A stretch of DNA of 64,000 nt from Lodderomyces elongisporus (GCF_030384665.1 NC_083673.1:2489501-2553500); one strand, 5' to 3'. Positions 8,984-19,295 are shown, numbered from the stretch's first letter. The notes: a model not told the origin generated them from the sequence alone. Made by a program: numbers and translations.

Positions 8984-10657
8984 ATGATTTATGACCTTGA
9001 TGATTTTTTCCCGTTTATTGAATTTATTCTTAAAAAACATATTGTTATAGTTGGTGAGCCCATTAGAGGAGAAATTTGGAAGCTTTACCTTGTGTTTGTT
9101 GAATTTTGCAACCAACTCAATTTTCAACTTCCAACCCAAGATTTTAGGGGATACATAATGCAATTCAACGAGATTAGTGATGATTCAATTAAATTAAACA
9201 AAAAAATAGAATATCTAAGCACAGTAGAGTTTTTAAAAGAAAGGATTGAGTGGATTGGCATTGATGCTGTAAGAATATTAAAGAGTAAAATTAATTGTTA
9301 CGAGTCACATATGGGGAGAAAAAAGAAGAACTTGGTCACTATTCATCCTAAAATATCAAGAACATTAAAAGACTTTATTGACAACAAGAGTTTTACAAGA
9401 GTAGACTTAAAATGTGCTACTCGATTAAACCTTGAGCTAATGTTAGAGTTCATTGATAGACCTTCGGCTAAAACCATTCTCGGTAAAGCAAGAGCTCGCG
9501 AGATCACACCGGTCAATGATTTTCCAAAAGTTTGCAATGACCACAAGCATGCATTAGTATTATCAAATATTGCTTTCGGCCGCAAAGATCTCCTGTCAAA
9601 CAGCACCAACAGCACCACCACCAACAAAAAAAGCACCAACTGCAATCCCAGCTCTATGTTATCGACAGGTTTCGTTCATCGTAAAATATATCAATCACGC
9701 AATCTGCTCGGCTTTGAAACTTATGAATGTTCATTGAGTAAGGTTCATTTTTTGCCCATGGTTTATCCACACACTGACTTAGCTTTGGGTGATTGCTCAT
9801 ACTTGGATACATGTCACAAAATAAAAACGTGTAGATATCTTCATTATTTTACATTAAATGCAATTGGTAAAACGGTTTCAAAAATGACACCCACATCAGC
9901 AAATAAGGTGCAGCCCACCACACCCAAAACAATCTCTACCTCAAGCAGTACCCCAGATACAACCACCCCAAAAACAACGTTCCCAATTGCAGAGTACACT
10001 CTTGGGGAGTGTTTTACTGAAACCTTCAGACAAATCACACCACCACAATGGATAAGTTGCGACGTGCGGCTCTTGCCATTCAGAGTCTTGGGTAAATTTG
10101 CAGCCATTATATCTGATCCGGCATGGGACATTCACATGTCATTACCGTACAGTACATGCAAAGATGATGAGCTACTCAATTTACCCATGTGTGAGTTGCA
10201 AGATGAAGGGATTATCATGTTGTGGGTAACCGGGCGATCCATTGAGATTGGACGCCGAGCTTTGACTAAATGGGGTTACACTGTGAGCAATGAAATGATT
10301 TGGATTAAACTTAATCAATTGAAGCGGACAATTGTAACAGGGAGAACCGGTCATTGGCTTAACCATTCGAAAGAGCACTTGCTTGTAGGATTAAAAGGAA
10401 ATCCTTCGTGGCTTAATTACAAAATTGACACCGACGTTGTTGCAAGTAACACGAGGGAGACATCTAGGAAACCGGATGAGCTTTATGAAATTATTGAGCG
10501 GATGGTAGGAAAACACGCACGAAAACTTGAGATTTTTGGAAGAATGCACAACACAAGGCCAGGATGGCTAACCATTGGCAGTCAATTACAAGGTGTGTCC
10601 TTGTCCGAGCCAGAGGTTATACAAAGATATAATATGTATATGAAGTCGAGTACATAA
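8984..10657 (+). CDS. IME4: MT-A70 family mRNA N6-adenosine methyltransferase (METTL3/Ime4-like), altered DPPW motif
   Basis: A 557-residue METTL3 homologue. In yeast, Ime4 methylates mRNA adenosines as part of the MIS/writer complex and promotes meiotic entry. A CCCH-type zinc element is present at about 264-288 (C271, C277, C283, H287), followed by a low-complexity Thr/Pro linker and the MT-A70 domain at about 350-540. Recognisable segments are ITPPQWISCD, LGKFAAIISD, LQDEGIIMLWVTGR, IVTGRTGHWLNHSKEHLLVG, ETSRKPDELYEIIER and IFGRMHNTRPGW. These hold the S-adenosylmethionine and RNA-loop residues, and the C-terminal part is very close to S. cerevisiae Ime4. The catalytic tetrapeptide at 378-381, normally DPPW, reads DPAW (GAT CCG GCA TGG). 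The Asp and Trp are kept. Family membership is certain; whether the enzyme is fully active is open. Confidence 0.93.
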   Translation: MIYDLDDFFPFIEFILKKHIVIVGEPIRGEIWKLYLVFVEFCNQLNFQLPTQDFRGYIMQFNEISDDSIKLNKKIEYLSTVEFLKERIEWIGIDAVRILKSKINCYESHMGRKKKNLVTIHPKISRTLKDFIDNKSFTRVDLKCATRLNLELMLEFIDRPSAKTILGKARAREITPVNDFPKVCNDHKHALVLSNIAFGRKDLLSNSTNSTTTNKKSTNCNPSSMLSTGFVHRKIYQSRNLLGFETYECSLSKVHFLPMVYPHTDLALGDCSYLDTCHKIKTCRYLHYFTLNAIGKTVSKMTPTSANKVQPTTPKTISTSSSTPDTTTPKTTFPIAEYTLGECFTETFRQITPPQWISCDVRLLPFRVLGKFAAIISDPAWDIHMSLPYSTCKDDELLNLPMCELQDEGIIMLWVTGRSIEIGRRALTKWGYTVSNEMIWIKLNQLKRTIVTGRTGHWLNHSKEHLLVGLKGNPSWLNYKIDTDVVASNTRETSRKPDELYEIIERMVGKHARKLEIFGRMHNTRPGWLTIGSQLQGVSLSEPEVIQRYNMYMKSST

Positions 10658-10931
10658 ATGAACTTCATATATACAAGAATAATTTACTTTGTGTGTGTGT
10701 GTGTGTATGTGTTTATTATTTATTTTTCTTTGTACACCCTCTCCACCTTACTGTTCCATACCACTTTCTTCGTTCTAGCAATAAAACAAAAGTAAGATTG
10801 ATTCAAAAAGATAAATGAGCAAGCTAATTAAAAGCTAGTAATGAAGCTAGTAAATAGAAAATAGAAATTAAAAATAGAAAATAGAGAAAACAAAATAACA
10901 AAATAACAAAATAACAAAAACAAAAATAATA
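10658..10931. other. Convergent 3' region of IME4 and the MPO1-like gene
   Basis: Short AT-rich spacer with a (GT)n run near 10690-10706 and a tandem AACAAAATAACAAAAT stretch near 10890-10920. It probably carries both polyadenylation regions. Confidence 0.4.
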
Positions 10932-11540
10932 TTATGCCCTTTTCTTTGCTGCTTCGATCTTCTCTTCTTTTTCCTTTTTCTCTTTGGCCCTTAAATCACG
11001 AACATTTTTTCCGGCACGATTATCCATGCTCTTTTTCAACTCTGGTTTGTATCCAAGTGCAAACGCAATTTCAAATGCCACAAAGAATGGCGCCAACACC
11101 AATGCCTGTAACAAGTTATCCAATAATGCTGGTGCTCTCTTTTCGTGAACTCCATGGCCGTAAAACTGCGCAATCCATGCCATTATATGCACTCCAACTG
11201 CTAATTTTATGAAATCTGAAGTAGCGGAAGAACCAATTTTAGATAATGAGGAATAGTAATTGCGTATAAAGTGTGCGTACGTGGTGAGTAAAGCTGCCGA
11301 GGGTAAACCCACTTTCCAATCTAACGCAATGTAATAAAGCCCATATATCCAAGCAACAATATTTCCGAGATTAAACTGAGAATTGGATGAGATCGAAGGA
11401 AACGTTGTTGGAATACCAAATGTAATTGCAGATAAAAGGATTATAGGGATGCACACAAGGTGAATGGCTACATTTGTATGGTTGAAATGGTAGGACCTGT
11501 AAAATACCAAGTGGTCTTCAAGATCAAACAATCCTGGCAT
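10932..11540 (-). CDS. MPO1: Mpo1-like 2-hydroxy fatty acid dioxygenase (DUF962)
   Basis: A 202-residue membrane protein of the DUF962/Mpo1 family. In yeast, Mpo1 is an Fe(II)-dependent dioxygenase of the ER that carries out alpha-oxidation of 2-hydroxy fatty acids during phytosphingosine breakdown. The N-terminus MPGLFDLEDHLVFYRSYH is typical. Candidate metal-binding histidines are in HFNHTNVAIH (H18, H21, H27) and in FYGHGVHEKRAPAL (H129, H132). Hydrophobic helices run at about 25-47, 62-80, 112-126 and 143-163. The C-terminus is a Lys-rich charged tail ending KKRA, compatible with ER retention. It is transcribed towards IME4. Confidence 0.88.
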   Translation of the reverse strand: MPGLFDLEDHLVFYRSYHFNHTNVAIHLVCIPIILLSAITFGIPTTFPSISSNSQFNLGNIVAWIYGLYYIALDWKVGLPSAALLTTYAHFIRNYYSSLSKIGSSATSDFIKLAVGVHIMAWIAQFYGHGVHEKRAPALLDNLLQALVLAPFFVAFEIAFALGYKPELKKSMDNRAGKNVRDLRAKEKKEKEEKIEAAKKRA

Positions 11541-12097
11541 TTTGAATTATCGATTGGGATGAAACTGTTGTTGTTGTTATTGTTGTTGTTGTTGCTGTTG
11601 TTTTTGTTGATAATGATGCTGTTCTCGTCGATACTGCAGTTGATGTTGACACAATTCGGTGGGAGGAGGAGAAGGAGTAGTTGTTTAGTATTAAAAGTAT
11701 CTTCCCTACTGTCCCGAAATTTAATTTTTTGGGTCTTTCTGAGGGGTGGTGTGCATAGGTTCTCCACCTTTTTTTCCTCTCCGTTTATATATATATATAT
11801 ATTTTATTATTATTATTTTTTTGCTTTGGGTACTCCGCTTATTTTTTTCCGCCTCAAAACACGAGATTCTCGGCCCAAACTTGGGTTCACGGAAATAGGT
11901 GCTGCTTTTCGAAAACTTACCGGTTCTTTCCCTCCCCCCTCCTTCCTTACACTCTATACACATTATAAATCCGGTCCAATATTTTCCGTATTTATATATA
12001 CATAGAAATATATTTCTCGTATATAAATTTTTTTTTCTCTATAACATTGCTGATAATAAACATGAACATCACCAACCTGTATTTACCTTAAAAAAAT
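11541..12097. promoter_or_regulatory. Region upstream of MPO1 and downstream of STT3
   Basis: No gene. A TTG/TTA microsatellite (GTTGTTGTTATTGTTG) at about 11568-11610 lies within 70 bp of the MPO1 start and would be CAA-rich in the MPO1 leader on the minus strand. (TA)n runs are near 11786-11800 and 11992-12024. The rest is pyrimidine-rich sequence. The segment serves as MPO1 promoter and STT3 3' flank. Confidence 0.45.
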
Positions 12098-14395
12098 TTA
12101 TTCTCTAATAGGCAACTTGGGCCTCTTCAAAGATCTGTTCTTCTTTGTCTTTAGCTTATCAAACTTGTTAGCCAGAAGCAAGTCTCTACCAACATTATCC
12201 AAATCTTTCACCTTGTAAATTCTCACAATCCAATTCTCAGAAGTAAACACCTCGTCAACAACATTCAACTGTGGTGGGTCGTTTGCTGGGATTTGCTGGT
12301 TTCTAACTCTGTCAACTCCATCTCTTCCACCAAACAATTCGGCAAATCTGTAGTATGACATCTTGTACATCAAAGAGTTTTTCATTGCTTTCGATGCATC
12401 CTTGTCCATCTTGTACTCACCACGATCAGTGAAAAAGTCTCTTTCTTTAATCTCGTCTGGCCAAATACCTTCAGCGATTCTTACCATCCACAAGAACTTG
12501 TTGATATCATCTCCGGAATATCCTAATAAACCACCAAAAATGACCAAGACATAATCGACATCGTGCTGTCTCAAAATCTCGTATGAGACTTCTTCTGATG
12601 ATGACATGGCTTTACCAACGGTGGCAATGTGTGTATTATTCCAGGTGTTATTATCCACCAATGTTGTCCTATCAGCCATTCCACCAATTTGGTATCCATA
12701 ATCCCACCATGCCATCACCTTGGCATCTTCGGGGGTGTTCATTCTCAACCAGTAATAAGCTTCTCTGTAATCATCAATGATATGTTGGGACCCGTCTGGG
12801 TTCTTTGTTGCGAGGACAACCGAGGGGGATGAGTATGCATTAGAAGTAACCCATGTGCAGTGCAAGATAAAGTAAAATAAGTAGAATGCAAAAGTCAAAA
12901 GCACAACAAGCTTAGAAAGCAATTGAGCAATGGGCAATGAAGTGCTTGCTTTCTTGTTACCGGCATTATTGGCCTTCGTAGGTCCTGCATTGCTTACGCC
13001 AACGGGTTCAGTAAATATATCCATCACATTCAAATACACGTCAAACAATTTGGATAAAGTGATAGCACCTGCAATACATATAACCGGAGTCAAAGTCAAC
13101 ATCAAACGAACCATTACACCAGCAAAGTACGAACACAAGACACTGTATATGATGACAAAGACATGCTCGTCTCTCAACTCTTGGAAGCACAAGAATATAC
13201 CTGCAGGGAAGAGCCAGATCAACATTGAAGTATCAAAAAAGAATGCTGGCCATGCAGTAGGTTGATGCTCTGAGACTGACGCAATAATCGGAATGTGAAT
13301 CTTGGCGTAATTGGTGTCCCACAATGAGTAAAACCTACCCGTCCATGGTGCGATCCATCCCATTGCTGTTAAGCCAAATAATGCCCCAATACCAACAATA
13401 AAGATCAATGCCAATGATACAATCAAGAAAGATCTAAACTGAGTAGATGGCACTTTTGACTTAACATAGTCTCCAAATGCTACTAATTGCAAAAGACCAA
13501 ATACACCTAAAGCAGCCATATGATCATTCGATCTGATTGGTAAAAATCCAACAAACGGAATTTGCATACTTGCTAAAGTTCCCAATGCATACCATGTTGT
13601 GTAAGCGGCGTACAACTTGGGATTATACCTTCCCATCAATAAGAGAACAAAAACATGCAATGGGATCAAGTTAGTAATAAACACGTATCCACCCCATGCA
13701 CTGACCATATAAAAGTAAAATAATGCAGTGACGGTGGCGTAAAATACCGATCCAATCTTCATTGATTTGATCCAAAAGTAAAAAGTTGCCATGAGTAAGG
13801 TAATTGCAATAGCCTCGTTATCATACGAGCCAGCAACGGATCTAGAAATGTATCCAGGTGCAATACCCATAAAAATAGCTGCAAGCAATCCTGCATTAGA
13901 GTCCTTCATCTCCTTTGTCAAAAAATAAGTAAAGATTGCAGTTAATCCACTAAAAACGGGTGCAAGCATAACACATATATTTCTGATATCAACAGGTAAT
14001 TTCATCCAGTCCCTCAATACGTGCCAAATTAATCCAGAAGTAACCATTAAACCAGGATACAATGTACCACCTGTAACACGACCCAATGGGTACCATGTTC
14101 TATCATCAAACCAATTGAGGAACTCATAAAATGAATGCAGCACGAGATATTTTGTAGCACGGAAATTGAACCATGGATCAAACTCGTGGATTATAGATTC
14201 AAATCTAATGACAGAGAATAATCGAGACGAAATAGCTGCACCTGCTATACATATGAGGATTATGATCTTGAGGAAAGTACGTATTAGTTGAACGTCTACG
14301 CCAAAGACTTTTACTTTCTGGTGCAGTGGCAGTGTCAGTGGCGATGACAGTGGTGGAGGTGATGATGACAATGATGATGATGATAATTTAGCCAT
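12098..14395 (-). CDS. STT3: Oligosaccharyltransferase catalytic subunit Stt3
   Basis: Catalytic subunit of the ER oligosaccharyltransferase, which moves the dolichol-linked glycan onto Asn in Asn-X-Ser/Thr sequons. The 765-residue product has a Ser/Pro-rich cytosolic N-terminus, multiple membrane helices up to about residue 510, and a soluble lumenal C-terminal domain. Family motifs are the first acidic motif in SIIHEFDPWFNFRATKYL, the SVSEHQP loop, the sequon-binding WWDYGYQ at about 563-569, and the downstream GGLLGYSGDDINKFLWMVRIAE helix. Sequons NNTW and NNTH in the lumenal part match sites seen in other Stt3 proteins. The short Ser-rich start upstream of the first helix is CTG-clade-like padding. 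Confidence 0.97.
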   Translation of the reverse strand: MAKLSSSSLSSSPPPLSSPLTLPLHQKVKVFGVDVQLIRTFLKIIILICIAGAAISSRLFSVIRFESIIHEFDPWFNFRATKYLVLHSFYEFLNWFDDRTWYPLGRVTGGTLYPGLMVTSGLIWHVLRDWMKLPVDIRNICVMLAPVFSGLTAIFTYFLTKEMKDSNAGLLAAIFMGIAPGYISRSVAGSYDNEAIAITLLMATFYFWIKSMKIGSVFYATVTALFYFYMVSAWGGYVFITNLIPLHVFVLLLMGRYNPKLYAAYTTWYALGTLASMQIPFVGFLPIRSNDHMAALGVFGLLQLVAFGDYVKSKVPSTQFRSFLIVSLALIFIVGIGALFGLTAMGWIAPWTGRFYSLWDTNYAKIHIPIIASVSEHQPTAWPAFFFDTSMLIWLFPAGIFLCFQELRDEHVFVIIYSVLCSYFAGVMVRLMLTLTPVICIAGAITLSKLFDVYLNVMDIFTEPVGVSNAGPTKANNAGNKKASTSLPIAQLLSKLVVLLTFAFYLFYFILHCTWVTSNAYSSPSVVLATKNPDGSQHIIDDYREAYYWLRMNTPEDAKVMAWWDYGYQIGGMADRTTLVDNNTWNNTHIATVGKAMSSSEEVSYEILRQHDVDYVLVIFGGLLGYSGDDINKFLWMVRIAEGIWPDEIKERDFFTDRGEYKMDKDASKAMKNSLMYKMSYYRFAELFGGRDGVDRVRNQQIPANDPPQLNVVDEVFTSENWIVRIYKVKDLDNVGRDLLLANKFDKLKTKKNRSLKRPKLPIRE

Positions 14396-14982
14396 TGCTG
14401 ATAAAGCAAGTCAATAGATTAATCACTCGATGAAGTAATTTTGCAATTGGGTAAAAGCTAAAGTTGGGTGCAAAGCGGTTCTGGTGGGGGCTATACTTCA
14501 ATTTTTCAGTGTGTCAGTGTGTGTGCGTGTGCGTTCGTCTCGCATGGACACAATTTATTTAGTACACACACACACACGCACACGTTCGCATAGACATACT
14601 CATAGACATACTCACACACCTACAGAACACTCTGTTGTCGAGAATTTTTCGAACAAATTAATTTGATTTTCTGCGCGTAAGAATTGTCAAAGAGAAGAAT
14701 AAAATTCACGACGTGGCTTTTGAAAACCTCTTTTACAGCAATCTGGGTATAAAGTGAAAACGCAAACCCAATGCAACCTGTGCTACAAAACATGTCTATT
14801 GATAACCTATCCGATATAAATTAAAACTAAAATTATTAGGTAGAAATGAACTATACATGTGTATATATATGGAGCAAAAGAAAACATACAGAACATTCAT
14901 AAACATACAATGCATTTGTTTTTCTTTAAAAAAAAGAAAAGAAAAGAATAGTAGAAAATCGTAGAAAGAAAATAGCGGACTT
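14396..14982. promoter_or_regulatory. STT3 upstream region and PIB2 3' flank
   Basis: No gene. Around 14510-14630 there are GT-rich and CA-rich stretches, including ACACACACACACGCACACG and two copies of CATAGACATACTCA, which probably make up the STT3 promoter. The part from 14800 to 14982 is AT-rich and is likely the PIB2 3' UTR. Confidence 0.45.
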
Positions 14983-17937
14983 TTAAAAAGAACTCCAACT
15001 CCAATTGGCGGGAACACTTCCGACCAATTGATCTCCACGGTCATTTGCCCCTCCTTTGGCACTATTATTTCCTCCAGCAGATATACTGTCTTTGAAATTT
15101 TGGATTTGTGTTCTCTTTGGTGCGTTCGGATCCGTTCCAGTCACGGAATGGTGGGGGACTGCAGGTGCTGCGATATTGCTATCATTGCTGTTGTTGTTCA
15201 TGTTCTGGCTTCTACCCCCACTAAAATGACTAACATCTCTCTGTGGAGATAACAGTCTTGTGCTGTTTATTTGTACTCCAAATTCTTGCAGTATAAAATC
15301 GTTGTACTCGGTTATGCAATTATCGCAGACTTTGGACAATGTGCCTCTGCCACCAGTAGTAAACTGTGCCAAGTGATTGATGTACAAATAATGAGACGTA
15401 TGTTCATTACAGAATATCTGTCCGCATTTTCTGCAATGGTGTCTTCGCTCAAAAAAGTTGAATTGTTTAGGACATGAAGGTATACTACATTTTTGCGCTG
15501 TTTCGTCTTTGGCCCAGTGCTTTCTCGTGGGAGGTGCTCGCGACATATAGTCATATTTCTTATTTAATGTTCCAGTACTCAAGAATTTGTTGAGTGTACT
15601 GAAGTTTCCAAACTTGGCTGTTGATCCTGAATCTGCAGAAATGGTCGAGTCGGTAGATCTAAGTGAAGATGTGCTAGTAGGCTGGTCTCGACGTTGATCA
15701 AATGCTTGTAGATGGGACTCAAATCCAGCTTCGGGAGTTGATGAACGATTTACTGGAGAGTTTGATGGCATATCTGGAGAGTTTGTCCCTGATCGACTTG
15801 AAGTATTACTAATTCCATTTTGAGTCACTCGTAAAACGGCGGGGACATACATGGGATTTCGAAGACTATTGATTTGTTGAAGGTGTTTAGCTTTTGCTCT
15901 TTGATTCAAGTTATTTTGAACCAATTGTTGTTGGAGTGACTGCTGCAGTTGTTGCTGTTGATTTACTTGTTGCTGTTGGTTTACTTGTTGCTGTTGGTTT
16001 ACTTGTTGCTGATTTTGCTGGCCTTGTTGTGGGTGTTGTTGAGAACTCATAGTGTGGAGTGCAGAATTCAGGGGCTTTCTTCTCGAACTCAAATCATAAG
16101 GGGGTAATACAGCCGCAGGCACTCGTTGATTCTGATTTATGGTTGTTGAATGCGTCAAATTCAGAAGCATTTGCAGTCTATAAGGTTGATTATACTGATC
16201 CTGCTGCTGCTGCTGCTGCTGTTGTTGTTGTTGTTGCTGCTGATGTTGTTGAAATTGTTGTGAGTATTGTTGTTGCCTGTTGTAATTATTATTATTGTTG
16301 CTATTGCCTTGAGACTGAGCAAATCTGTTTGTTTGGGCTTGTTGTCTTTCAAACGCCTCCATTTGCAGCTCCTTTAAATTTTGATGATACTGATGCAAAT
16401 CAACATTAGCAGTTGTGGACTCGATTGTAGCAAGTTGCCCTTCGGGGAGCTTTGGCAACGATGGCTTCTTATTGACTAATGGACTAATGATCCTTTCCGA
16501 TTGACCGCTGTTGTTGTTGTTGTTGCTACTGCTGCTGCTATTATTTGTTGCAATTCTTGGCTGTCTTGTAAGACTTGCAAATGAAGACAAGTCAACTTCT
16601 GCTGGTTGATATGGCTCTTGGTATTTCGACTTTCCACCACCGCTTGTACTGCTAACACCATGGTTAATCGCTGTACTAGGATGAAGATTGAGATCATCTG
16701 GGTTTGTAAGCGGACGTGGAGATAAACTCAACTTCTTTAATGCATTTATTGTCAAATTCCGTTGTTGCTGTAAAGTTTCGTCATCATCATTATTGATATT
16801 AGAATTTGCCTTGTTATTAATGTTCGACTCAGATTTGCCGCGTTTTATCTTGTCATTTGTATGAGAAGAAGAAGCCTGATCATCAAATGGTTCTTGCTGT
16901 CCAATCTGTAGTTCGTCGGTCAGTCTTTGATTTTTTGTGATACTTGACAAAACTGGTGCTTGTATGAACGATTGAAAATTCTTCGATGAACTGTTGTTAT
17001 ATATTCCTGAGTTAGTACGTAATAGTTGCTGCTGCTGCTGCTGTTGTTGTTGTTGCTGCTGTGAACTACTAATCATGCTATTTGTTCTACTAAGTTGAGG
17101 TCCACTAGCAGTTGCATTGTTACCAACTATACCGTTGTTGTTGTTGTTGTTGTTGTTACTATTGGTACTTGTCAAAGCTAATTGTTGTTGGTGTTGTTGT
17201 TTAAGTGATTTTAAAGAGACGGTAGATAGTACCGATTGAAATGATTGAGTTCTTGATCTACTCAAGTCTTTTTTGGCAAACATCAAGTCTGATCTGCTAT
17301 TGACAGAATTTGAAACTTGGTCTTGATCAGTAGGGTTTAATGTTGGTTGATGCAGTGACTCTGGTGTCTTTGATGATTCATTAGGTGTATTTTTGCTATG
17401 ACGAGACGAAGATGAAGTAGGTGATGGTAATTGCTGTTGTTCTTGTGGTTGGGACTGTTGTTCTTGTTGCTGTTGTTGCGCAATGTCCTTTTTTGCCAGT
17501 CCTTTTTCTATACTTGGCTCCTCTCCCTTATCTTTGCCATGAGTAGTCTGCTGTTGCCTGGTAGTTGATATCAGCATCTGGTCGTTGGCTGTGTGATGTT
17601 GATTGTCCTGAAATTTATTATTCTTTGAACTAGATGTAGATGCTGTGTCTGATGGTCGTGATAATGTTTTCGATGTCAGTGTCAGTGTCAGCGTCGGTGT
17701 CGGTGTCGATTTTGTATTTGTTGAAGATGACTTTGCAACGTTATTAGTGTTGCTAGGGTTTTTGCTGTCACTATTACTGTCAACTACGGAGGTAAAAGAA
17801 TTATCGTCTGTGTTGTTTGTAACAAGTCTTTTGCTAATTGGTTTAGGTTGTGATTGTGACTCTAAGTCTGATTGATTATTGTTATGAAGATCCAGCTGGT
17901 GTTCGTTTGATACAGTTGAAGACGATACTTGCAACAT
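14983..17937 (-). CDS. PIB2: FYVE-domain TORC1 regulator Pib2
   Basis: A 984-residue protein with a very long disordered Ser/Thr/Gln/Asn-rich N-terminal part, a FYVE zinc finger at about 808-881 and a C-terminal tail ending in NWSWSSF. The FYVE has the diagnostic WxxD (WAKD), RRHHCRKCG and KVCDNC elements that bind phosphatidylinositol 3-phosphate. The tail motif is the hallmark of Pib2, which in yeast sits on vacuolar membranes and activates TORC1 in response to glutamine. Several Gln tracts of more than ten residues are present, including blocks of VNQQQQ repeats. Its conserved short segment PAEVDLSSFASLTRQPR is visible mid-protein. Identity rests on the combination of FYVE and tail. Confidence 0.9.
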   Translation of the reverse strand: MLQVSSSTVSNEHQLDLHNNNQSDLESQSQPKPISKRLVTNNTDDNSFTSVVDSNSDSKNPSNTNNVAKSSSTNTKSTPTPTLTLTLTSKTLSRPSDTASTSSSKNNKFQDNQHHTANDQMLISTTRQQQTTHGKDKGEEPSIEKGLAKKDIAQQQQQEQQSQPQEQQQLPSPTSSSSRHSKNTPNESSKTPESLHQPTLNPTDQDQVSNSVNSRSDLMFAKKDLSRSRTQSFQSVLSTVSLKSLKQQHQQQLALTSTNSNNNNNNNNGIVGNNATASGPQLSRTNSMISSSQQQQQQQQQQQQLLRTNSGIYNNSSSKNFQSFIQAPVLSSITKNQRLTDELQIGQQEPFDDQASSSHTNDKIKRGKSESNINNKANSNINNDDDETLQQQRNLTINALKKLSLSPRPLTNPDDLNLHPSTAINHGVSSTSGGGKSKYQEPYQPAEVDLSSFASLTRQPRIATNNSSSSSNNNNNSGQSERIISPLVNKKPSLPKLPEGQLATIESTTANVDLHQYHQNLKELQMEAFERQQAQTNRFAQSQGNSNNNNNYNRQQQYSQQFQQHQQQQQQQQQQQQQQDQYNQPYRLQMLLNLTHSTTINQNQRVPAAVLPPYDLSSRRKPLNSALHTMSSQQHPQQGQQNQQQVNQQQQVNQQQQVNQQQQLQQSLQQQLVQNNLNQRAKAKHLQQINSLRNPMYVPAVLRVTQNGISNTSSRSGTNSPDMPSNSPVNRSSTPEAGFESHLQAFDQRRDQPTSTSSLRSTDSTISADSGSTAKFGNFSTLNKFLSTGTLNKKYDYMSRAPPTRKHWAKDETAQKCSIPSCPKQFNFFERRHHCRKCGQIFCNEHTSHYLYINHLAQFTTGGRGTLSKVCDNCITEYNDFILQEFGVQINSTRLLSPQRDVSHFSGGRSQNMNNNSNDSNIAAPAVPHHSVTGTDPNAPKRTQIQNFKDSISAGGNNSAKGGANDRGDQLVGSVPANWSWSSF

Positions 17938-19295
17938 TCTCAGCTAACTGGCATATATCTGACACTGCCTTAATTCGACAAAGTATGCTTAAAGTACGAT
18001 GTATCCGCTATGTACAAGTCTGTCTTTATCTTGTGGTATCTCTAATGCTGATTCTTACTGGTGGTAATTACAGTAGGAACGGTGGTAGTGTACGGTGTGA
18101 CATATTATTATATTATTAATTCTTAGCAATCGCGAAACAAAACACCGCGAGCAAGTAAACTGACACGAAGGCTACAGGAAAAAATCCCGCTAAGTAACCA
18201 TTTTGCCATTTACACGCACTTCAGAAATTATTAATACCAGCCTAATACTATGTAAGAACAATATCCAGACCATATTCGATAAACTGATTGTGGAAAGTAT
18301 TGTGCAAAAGAGATCTACAATTAGCATTACATTTTTTTTATTACTTTTTTTTTTTGACCAAAAGAAAGTGATAAAAAATTAAAGTTGACTTTCTTAAACA
18401 TTTTCTTAGCATTATTATTTGTTCAATTGCTTTATTACCAAGAGCCAAACTTAAAATGTAGAATTTTTGACAATAAATTGCAACCAAGTTTTAACAGGGT
18501 GATAATGAGGTGGTATATGAAAGCTGAAGGCAAATGGCAATATTACATCCATAGGTAATAAAAGCTATGAGAGATAAGTGAGGGAAGTAAAAGAAGGTTT
18601 TTGACATATACAACATTTGAATAGATAATGAGATAAGCATGTCACGTGATTTTACGATTACAACCTGCACTTTATTTGTCCAATTTATGTCGAAGAAAAC
18701 AATCTTTAAAGACTTTTCTTTTTAAAGTCGTTCACTCAATTAGCACATGACCCTCTTCACCAACCCACTCATATCAAGCACACACACAACCAAAAAAAGA
18801 AAGTTTACCTCGTTGCAATTGACATTTCGATATACGGTTAATCTCAAAGAGAAAGTGCAGATATCAAAAGTAAAACAAAGTTCACATGGTAGCTCGTGTA
18901 TTTTAGTAAAGTAATGCTACCACATGACTGACAGTAATTAAAAATTGTCCTTGTCTCATTGGTTCCAATTGTCCCGCAAAACGCACCCGCAAAAAGAGAA
19001 TTGGGGAGACTGAGAAGGAAAAAGAAAAAAAAAAAAAACAGTGAACCCCGGGGTCATTTATATCAAAGAAAGACTCAAGTCAAATAGATCGCATACCCAC
19101 ACCAACTTCTGTATTTCACCATCACCATCACCACCACCACCACCAACAACATTAACAACAACAACAAGTTTGGCTACACCACCTTAGGCACATATAACAC
19201 TAGTCCTTACTGAAGCCCTTTCATATCACATACATTTTATATTTATTCATTCAACTTAGATACACATAATCACTCTCCTTTGTAAAAAAAAAAAA
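17938..19295. promoter_or_regulatory. Divergent PIB2 / SDH3 intergenic region
   Basis: No gene in 1.36 kb. On the SDH3 side are a full Cbf1-type site (GTCACGTGAT, core CACGTG 18643-18648) and a perfect palindromic double CCAAT element, ATTGGTTCCAAT, at 18958-18969. The SDH3 leader from about 19080 is CA/CAC-rich (CACCATCACCATCACC, AACAACAACAAC) and ends in a 12-A run right at the ATG. These are expected signals for a respiratory gene. Confidence 0.6.
18958..18969. promoter_or_regulatory. Palindromic CCAAT box upstream of SDH3
   Basis: ATTGGTTCCAAT is a perfect 12-bp palindrome with one CCAAT on each strand, 327 bp before the SDH3 ATG. CCAAT is the Hap2/3/5 (CBF) recognition core. Function is inferred from the site and from the type of gene downstream. 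Confidence 0.6.
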
